A stretch of 10,865 nucleotides of DNA from Ichthyophonus hoferi. Lineage: Eukaryota; Opisthokonta; Ichthyosporea; Ichthyophonida; Ichthyophonidae. This document shows positions 1 to 10,865 of this stretch, piece after piece. The stretch's first letter is position 1, and every line of letters starts with the position of its first letter. A program made the translations under genes and the position numbers. The notes under the pieces were generated by a model. It was not told the DNA's origin, did no database searches, and saw only the letters and a program-made list of their open reading frames with translations. The stretch is from positions 113,443-124,307 of the forward strand of contig NAOQ01000126.1 in NCBI GenBank assembly GCA_002751075.1, in the 5' to 3' direction.

Positions 1-32
1 TATAATATAATATAATATAATATATAATATAG
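1..32. repeat. TATAA pentanucleotide repeat (runs off the window edge)
   Basis: The window opens in a run of TATAA units that decays into TA. The same unit recurs in introns 1, 4, 5 and 9 of the kinase gene. Confidence 0.85.
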
Positions 33-520
33 TATACTACAATGCAATGAATATAATTTTCGTAATTATTTATCTTTAGTTTTATACTTGCTTTACTATC
101 CTGTTGCCATTTGGCCCATTTCAGTTTTTAAAATGGCCTCTAGACAACATTTTCTCTAGCAAATTTCTGCATTTCGGTTTTGCTAACTGTTTGTATAGTC
201 AATAACAATTAGTCGGATGGGAATTATAGTTATTTAGTTAATTACCGATGTTCTGGTGATCATCGTGGTAAGCTTCAGCAGTAATAGAAAAATGTAGTTC
301 CATAAAACTTAAAAATGTACTAAAAAGCGTTTCCATTTGTCCCCGTTTGCAGTACACAATTAGTATCCACAATTTACTTCAAATAAATGAAAATGTGTCT
401 TGAAAATATGATAACATTGACCTTCTAGGCCTGATGATAATAGTGATGAAGAGAGAAGGTATAGTAAGTATAGCTATAGTTAATTAAGGCTGTTTGCTCA
501 TTAATATGTATATATATATA

Positions 521-558
521 CTACCTACTTACCTACCTGCCTCCTTTCCTCTCTACCT
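521..558. repeat. CTAC/TTAC tetranucleotide tract
   Basis: CTACCTACTTACCTACCTGC followed by pyrimidine-rich sequence. It is close to the reverse complement of the GTAG tract at 1248-1295. Confidence 0.75.
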
Positions 559-1247
559 AAACGCACATACATACCAACACACTATAACATACTATCATAT
601 AAATACAATATAATAATCTCTTTCCAAACTTAGAGTTTTGACAAAAATCCACATCTATCAAGGTCTAAAAGCACCAATCACCTATAGATTTAATGACAAT
701 CTAACATCTGATTGGTTTATTAATCTTCACATATCAATTGTTACACTCTTTTTTCCTTTTTCGTCTAATCTCCCCTCTATATATTAAGTAATAATGTTTA
801 CGTTAATCCGTAATTTAACAATTTAAAAAATTATTGCATATGGTGCGTCACATTTAAACACAAGAGTACTTATAGATATCTATAAATATACTATTATGTA
901 TATATGCCCCAATATGGCATTATTAATAAATGGTTTTATCACATCTTTCAACCAGTCTATGTGCTTGTATAAATTATATATATTATATTTTAAATACATT
1001 TTCTTACTTTTCTGTGTTATCGCATACACGTAAACCAATAATATAAAACAAAAACAATAAGATTTTAAATTATTTTAATAATTAATGGTTATTGGATAAT
1101 ATGTAATATCACAACATACAAAAGTTATTACCTTACATCATACTAATACAAATTTCACTTACTACTAAACAAAAACAAACCAAAAGGTATGCATAATTAT
1201 TGTATCTGCCTTGCTTTATAACTTTACTTTGCATGTTGTGTTGGGTC

Positions 1248-1295
1248 GTAGGTAGGTAGGTAGGTAGGTAGGTAGGTAAGCAGGTAAGCAGGTAG
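1248..1295. repeat. GTAG tetranucleotide array
   Basis: Seven perfect GTAG units, then GTAAGCAG twice and a final GTAG. It is about 100 bases downstream of the minus-strand gene's stop. Confidence 0.9.
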
Positions 1296-1398
1296 ATATA
1301 AAACGTCCTATACGTACAAAGAATATTATTGTCAAGGTATGTTATGTTATTATACTAAACTATTTAATTTCATTTTATATTGTACGTTGATGCTATAT

Positions 1399-2268
1399 TC
1401 AAACAACAATACTTTGCGGTCTATTTAAATTTGAAATTGTCTTCAATTCCCCAGACAATTCCTCTACCTCTTCCGCTACCTCCTCCCCACAACAAGATGG
1501 TGTTGTTGATCTTATTATCTCTACTACCAACTCATTTCCATTTATACACAAATCAATAGACATCCAATTCTGTGGTGGTGGTGGTAGTGAACGCGCTTCA
1601 GGTGCAAGAGAATATGTTCCTGCGGCGTAATAATCAGAATCCTCTCCCGAGTCTCCGCTACTACTTAATGTTATTTTTTGTTGTCTCCCTCTTGCTCCTC
1701 CTTTCCCCTTCCCCTTCGTTCCTCTCTGTCCTCTGCGCGTCTTCGTATTCTCATTACTCGTTTCATTGGGTTTACTCGTAGTATTGGGTGTAGAACTAGT
1801 AGAAACACGACGTAAGTTCGTTTTTATAACCTTAGTAATAGTCGATGAAGTAATAGGAAGTGCTGAGTGATGTTTTGTTTTAGTCGCCTTTGCCGCACCT
1901 TTTTCTTTCTTATTGACGCAACGTGTCTGTGTAGGTGAAGGTGCCTTCACTTCTGTATTCCCTTTAACAACATTAGTATCAACATTATTTTTCTTGACAG
2001 TCGCCTTTCCAAGTGTAGTAGCCCTTGATTTCCTTGGTTTACGATCAATGTTTACCACTAAAGGGTCGAGAGGTAAGTTGATTTTACCAGGATGATTATT
2101 TTTCTTCTTCTTGTCCTTGCTATTACTATTATTACTACTAGTGTTGTTGGCAAGCGAAACAGAAGAATCACTCACATTATCTGCCTTCATATTTTTATCA
2201 TACTTTCCACTTACTAACTTCTTTCCTGGCCGTTGTGCTATTACTATGGCTTCTGAACTAGGCGTCAT
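1399..2268 (-). CDS. PNRC/EDC1-like mRNA-decapping coactivator (putative)
   Basis: This intronless frame encodes 289 residues and ends in TGA. I chose the ATG at 2268 (start MTPSSEAIV) because upstream codons are hydrophobic, Tyr-rich and AT-biased like untranslated DNA; a frame-open ATG exists at 2337. The first 200 residues are disordered and basic: a Ser/Asn tract followed by Lys runs (residues 37-58), then many K/T/S stretches. Residues 178-197 are RG/KG-rich and could bind RNA. An acidic serine patch (SGDSGEDSD, 204-212) resembles CK2 sites. Residues 213-236 carry YAAGTYS followed by SLPPPPQNWM, which matches the PNRC motif (YAGAKFS...VLPKPPSHWV) position for position from the aromatic residue onward. 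In known proteins this motif binds the DCP1 EVH1 domain and activates DCP2. A Glu-rich tail follows. The family call rests on one short motif; the rest is unrecognised. That the frame is a real gene is fairly sure from its length and its higher GC than the flanks. Confidence 0.6.
   Translation of the reverse strand: MTPSSEAIVIAQRPGKKLVSGKYDKNMKADNVSDSSVSLANNTSSNNSNSKDKKKKNNHPGKINLPLDPLVVNIDRKPRKSRATTLGKATVKKNNVDTNVVKGNTEVKAPSPTQTRCVNKKEKGAAKATKTKHHSALPITSSTITKVIKTNLRRVSTSSTPNTTSKPNETSNENTKTRRGQRGTKGKGKGGARGRQQKITLSSSGDSGEDSDYYAAGTYSLAPEARSLPPPPQNWMSIDLCINGNELVVEIIRSTTPSCCGEEVAEEVEELSGELKTISNLNRPQSIVV
1561..1632 (-). other. PNRC/EDC-type DCP1-binding and decapping-activation motif
   Basis: These codons specify Y-Y-A-A-G-T-Y-S, eight intervening residues, then L-P-P-P-P-Q-N-W-M. 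Human PNRC2 has Y-A-G-A-K-F-S, eight intervening residues, then L-P-K-P-P-S-H-W-V, so spacing between the aromatic residue, the LPxPP core and the Trp is identical. In that family the LPxPP half sits on the DCP1 EVH1 surface and the YAG half contacts DCP2. The YAG half is the weaker match here (YAAGTY rather than YAGxxF). Confidence 0.55.
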
Positions 2269-4757
2269 TATATATTTCAGCTGTACGCTGTATGGGTAAT
2301 AATATACCACTACACAGTAATAAATACTAATAAACACAACTAAAATATAATTAAAATATATATATATAAAAAAAACTACAAACGGAATAATCTAATTAAC
2401 ATAAATTGCGGGAAGATTGGAATCCTTTTAAATGAAACCAGGAGATAAAAAAAAAATTTATCTAACCAATTATAATGCTTAGTTTGCTTTATATTAGGCT
2501 ATTTATATTAAATTGAGGTGATTCTATGGTTGCTTTGATGGAATGAATCTATTTTGTAATTAATGACTTATGCTTACAGGATAAATTAAACTATTTATTA
2601 AGGCTGCTTGATTGTCCATATGTCTTTATATAAATATTTAAAGTTATTTTAAATTTAATAGCTTTTGATAATTGATGCATAAATTATCAGGCGATTAGTC
2701 GAATCTTTTATTACATGACGTTGATAAATTCCAGGTTTGGATGGGATAAAACTAAAACGAATAACTATCGAAATATATAAAATTAAACATAGATGGGCTA
2801 ATCCTCATAACAACATTTATTTTAAACCATTTTTTTTCCCCCCTAAAAAATATTCTTTTCTACTCTAAATTTTATTAGTATATAGAGAGAACATCGATTT
2901 TAACCCAACCACAACCATGCATAGCCTATCAATCCGTGTGAACAATCAATCAAGCCATAAGAAATTGACGTGTCATGCATTTTTGAAACTTGGCACTGAT
3001 GGAAAGAACCAATCATATAGTCTAACCTTATCGATTAAGATATTCGAGCTTTAACAACACCATATAATATATTCCTTTTTATCATACTTTAATATATCAT
3101 AATTAGTGATTTTTTAAAGATATTTTTTAATGTAATAAATATAATACGTCAATTTATTTAGCCTTTTATATGAAGAAAGGACGCGCTAAAATAACATGTC
3201 GAAATCAACATTAATTTATGGATTTATTGACGAGTTCTACTTTATCAGTTTATAGCAATCTATATGGACTCAATTAAACTTACAAAAATCAATATAGTTC
3301 AATATCTCACTTCATAAATACATTAAAATATGTTGAATAAAAATAATTGAGAGGCCCATCTCAAAGTAATACAGTACAGAAAATCAAGATGCAATCAGTG
3401 ATATATATAATAACCCATACTCAAAATATATGCTCTTTTAATTAGATTAAAAGAAAAATGGGTTCATAGATATATAGAGCATAAATAGTAATAATTATAA
3501 CCATAAACACTATCAAATACTAAGTTTTTAATTATATACATAGTATATCATATTTTCTTTGAAACAAATAGCAATAACAGAACTTTAAGATTAAATGATA
3601 GTAAATATGTTGTTGGTTATTTCCGAAAGATATAGGGTAATTTTTGATCTAAAAAGCACAGTTTTATAAATTGAGAAATAATGGGGAGCATTGGTTTTTT
3701 TATTTTTTATTTCGCTTAAAAATTTCTTTATAGCACATTAATAGAGGAGATACAGCGCGAATGAAACAATCAAAAATCAAAAATACAACGGTAATATATA
3801 TTCTTTTACATTATATAAAGCAGATAGTTAGATAGCAAGCAAGAGACAATAACAGCATAAATTTATTCATTTCATTAAAACTAATTAGTAGAAAAAAAAA
3901 ATAGAATTCGAAAACCATTTGTAGAATCAGAAAATTCTTGCTCCAATTAATATTTATTTTGTATTAAGCAAAAATGGCTTTTACTTTTTTACCCACCTCT
4001 TACTTCATTGGAAGCCATCTAGTTTAAGATCATGGTTCACACCATTCATCGCCTTTATCAATCACTCTTTCCCTCTCAAAAGCAAAAAATTCAGATGAAA
4101 TTATGGCTTTCTAAAAATAAATAAATAAAACAAATGAATAAGTAAAGATTTAAAATATAAATAAAAAGTTACATTTTTAATTATAATATATAGCATTCTA
4201 ATTCACCAATATAAACTATTAAGGCAGTGGTAATGATAATTTAATAATTAGGTTTGCTTCTGGCCAATAATATGCGATGCTAAATCAAGCCACTCAAATA
4301 TAAAATTATTTACATTCTCATATTGGTAGTTGATGAACGCGAGTAAAAATGGCGAATCATGATTCAATATATTAAACAGATTTAGTAAGACGTTATTATT
4401 GGGACTTAATATATTTAAATAAAATAAATTTTAAATATCGAATAACTATTATATGAAATAAAACCAAATCTAAATTACGATTAATTGCCATTTTAAAAGC
4501 CTTATTTGTTTGATCCTTAGAGAGATTGGAATTTAGCACCAGTTCACATGGATTTAATTATCATTGTACGAATCGTTGTAGATCGATTAGAATCTAGTTT
4601 AATATAGTTTTTAGTACACATTTAAATTTATTCCTCATTTTCTGTGTAATTTTAACCCTACCGCTTATGAATAATAATTAATAATTACAATTATTAGCAC
4701 TATCATCGATATAAACAATAACATATATGATTAGTTTATAAATACTATAAATATAAA
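2269..4757. other. Divergent intergenic spacer
   Basis: About 2.5 kb of strongly AT-rich sequence between two start codons that face away from each other, so it should hold both promoters. AT richness hides any TATA box. The minus-strand leader has a possible splice acceptor (GTACAG) 17 bases before its ATG. Besides a doubtful 45-residue frame at 2917-3054 and AAAT-type runs near 4110-4145, I see nothing recognisable. Confidence 0.6.
2917..3054 (+). CDS. Doubtful 45-residue orphan frame
   Basis: ATG to TAA, beginning MHSLSIRVNNQSS and ending LTLSIKIFEL. It stands out because it is less AT-biased than the surrounding spacer and has mixed amino-acid composition. I recognise no family, see no signal peptide and no splice partner. 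It could equally be chance. Confidence 0.15.
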   Translation: MHSLSIRVNNQSSHKKLTCHAFLKLGTDGKNQSYSLTLSIKIFEL

Positions 4758-10347
<5,590 letters not shown>

Positions 10348-10470
10348 ATAGCCAGAGAAAGATTCACATAATATATCTATCTTTATATATAGTATATAAT
10401 ACGTAATTGTATGTCATATAATATGTACGCAATCATCATATATTTGAATATATTTGCATATATTACATAC

Positions 10471-10505
10471 AATAAAAAATGACCCAATAATATACTTGTA
10501 ATAAA
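10471..10505 (+). promoter_or_regulatory. Candidate polyadenylation signals of the Hippo kinase gene
   Basis: AATAAA at 10471-10476 and again at 10500-10505, 124 and 153 bases after the stop. The second is followed by a GT/T-rich stretch (TGGTTTTATTGCC), as expected downstream of a cleavage site. Confidence 0.55.
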
Positions 10506-10865
10506 TTAATGGTTTTATTGCCTTTTAGTAATTAATAGACAGGCTTTGGAAATCTCTGCCAATAGGTAAAATTTAACTATTCAATACAAACGATTTATTA
10601 AAATTCTGTTAGCATATTTGTTGGAACATGTGAAATACATTACAGTGATTTCTTAATTAATTATTTTATTAGACGAGAATATGAATACAGCACACTCTAA
10701 TTATTTATTATCTGTTATTAATCAAATAGTAGATTATCTATCAAATTTACATAGTAATGATTGAGATTGAGACTAATTTTTGTATACCATACTATATTAG
10801 GTATACAGTTTATCCCAATTCAGTCTCACTTCATCACATGTGTTTAGAATAGTAGGAATTAACCA
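10506..10865. other. 3' flank without a recognisable gene
   Basis: AT-rich sequence with no reading frame of note on either strand. Its only structure is the inverted repeat at 10768-10828. Confidence 0.6.
10768..10828. repeat. Imperfect inverted repeat
   Basis: TGAGACT...TGTATACC (10768-10788) is mirrored by GGTATACA...AGTCTCA (10800-10828) around an 11-base AT loop. The right arm has about eight extra bases. It could be a hairpin in RNA or a remnant of a small inverted-repeat element. Confidence 0.6.

Larger units (their letters stand above)
33..1398. other. AT-rich spacer downstream of the decapping-like gene
   Basis: No reading frame of note on either strand. It holds the CTAC and GTAG tetranucleotide tracts listed separately and scattered AT-rich words. 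The 3' end of the minus-strand transcript must lie here, but I find no clear polyadenylation signal for it close to the stop. Confidence 0.6.

Noticed and set aside
429-458. A possible 30-base exon (AG before, GT after) coding acidic PDDNSDEER
   Set aside because: No partner exon in phase could be found on either side, and such short AG...GT pairs are common by chance.
1572-2299. Three plus-strand frames of about 60-69 codons opposite the decapping-like gene
   Set aside because: They are antisense shadows: their hydrophobic Leu/Val/Ser composition is what the opposite strand of Lys/Thr/Asn-rich codons gives.
2666-2689. Eight-base hairpin TGATAATT / AATTATCA
   Set aside because: Short AT-only stems are expected by chance in DNA this AT-rich.

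Overview
The window is nuclear DNA from a very AT-rich eukaryote. The evidence is a ten-exon gene with GT-AG introns, several kinds of tandem repeat, and long AT-rich spacers. The two genes end in TAG and TGA, and TAA stops also fit the reading, so the genetic code looks standard. A complete Hippo (MST1/2) kinase with its C-terminal SARAH domain points to Amorphea (animals, their unicellular relatives, or amoebozoans). The kinase is clearly of this family, but by eye it looks less like human MST1/2 than animal copies usually do. A unicellular relative or amoeba is therefore plausible, but I cannot name the organism.

Layout. Positions 1-1398 are AT-rich spacer with TATAA and GTAG/CTAC repeats. 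Positions 2268-1399 (minus strand) hold an intronless frame for a basic, disordered protein. Its C-terminal part carries a Y-A-(4)-S-...-L-P-x-P-P-x-x-W block that aligns without gaps to the PNRC/EDC1 motif of mRNA-decapping coactivators. Positions 2269-4757 are a roughly 2.5 kb spacer between two divergently transcribed genes, with one doubtful 45-residue reading frame. Positions 4758-10347 (plus strand) hold the Hippo kinase gene, which I assembled from ten exons into 464 codons plus stop. All splice phases agree, and every kinase motif is intact. Its introns (129 to 974 bases) are full of simple repeats. Positions 10348-10865 are 3' flank with two AATAAA signals and an inverted repeat.

Function. 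The kinase should act at the top of a Hippo cascade, dimerising through SARAH and phosphorylating MOB1 and an NDR/LATS kinase. The other gene would act in cytoplasmic or nuclear mRNA decapping with DCP1/DCP2. Nothing in the sequence ties the two pathways together beyond their head-to-head arrangement. I see no tRNA, rRNA, CRISPR array, or recognisable transposon or virus-derived element.
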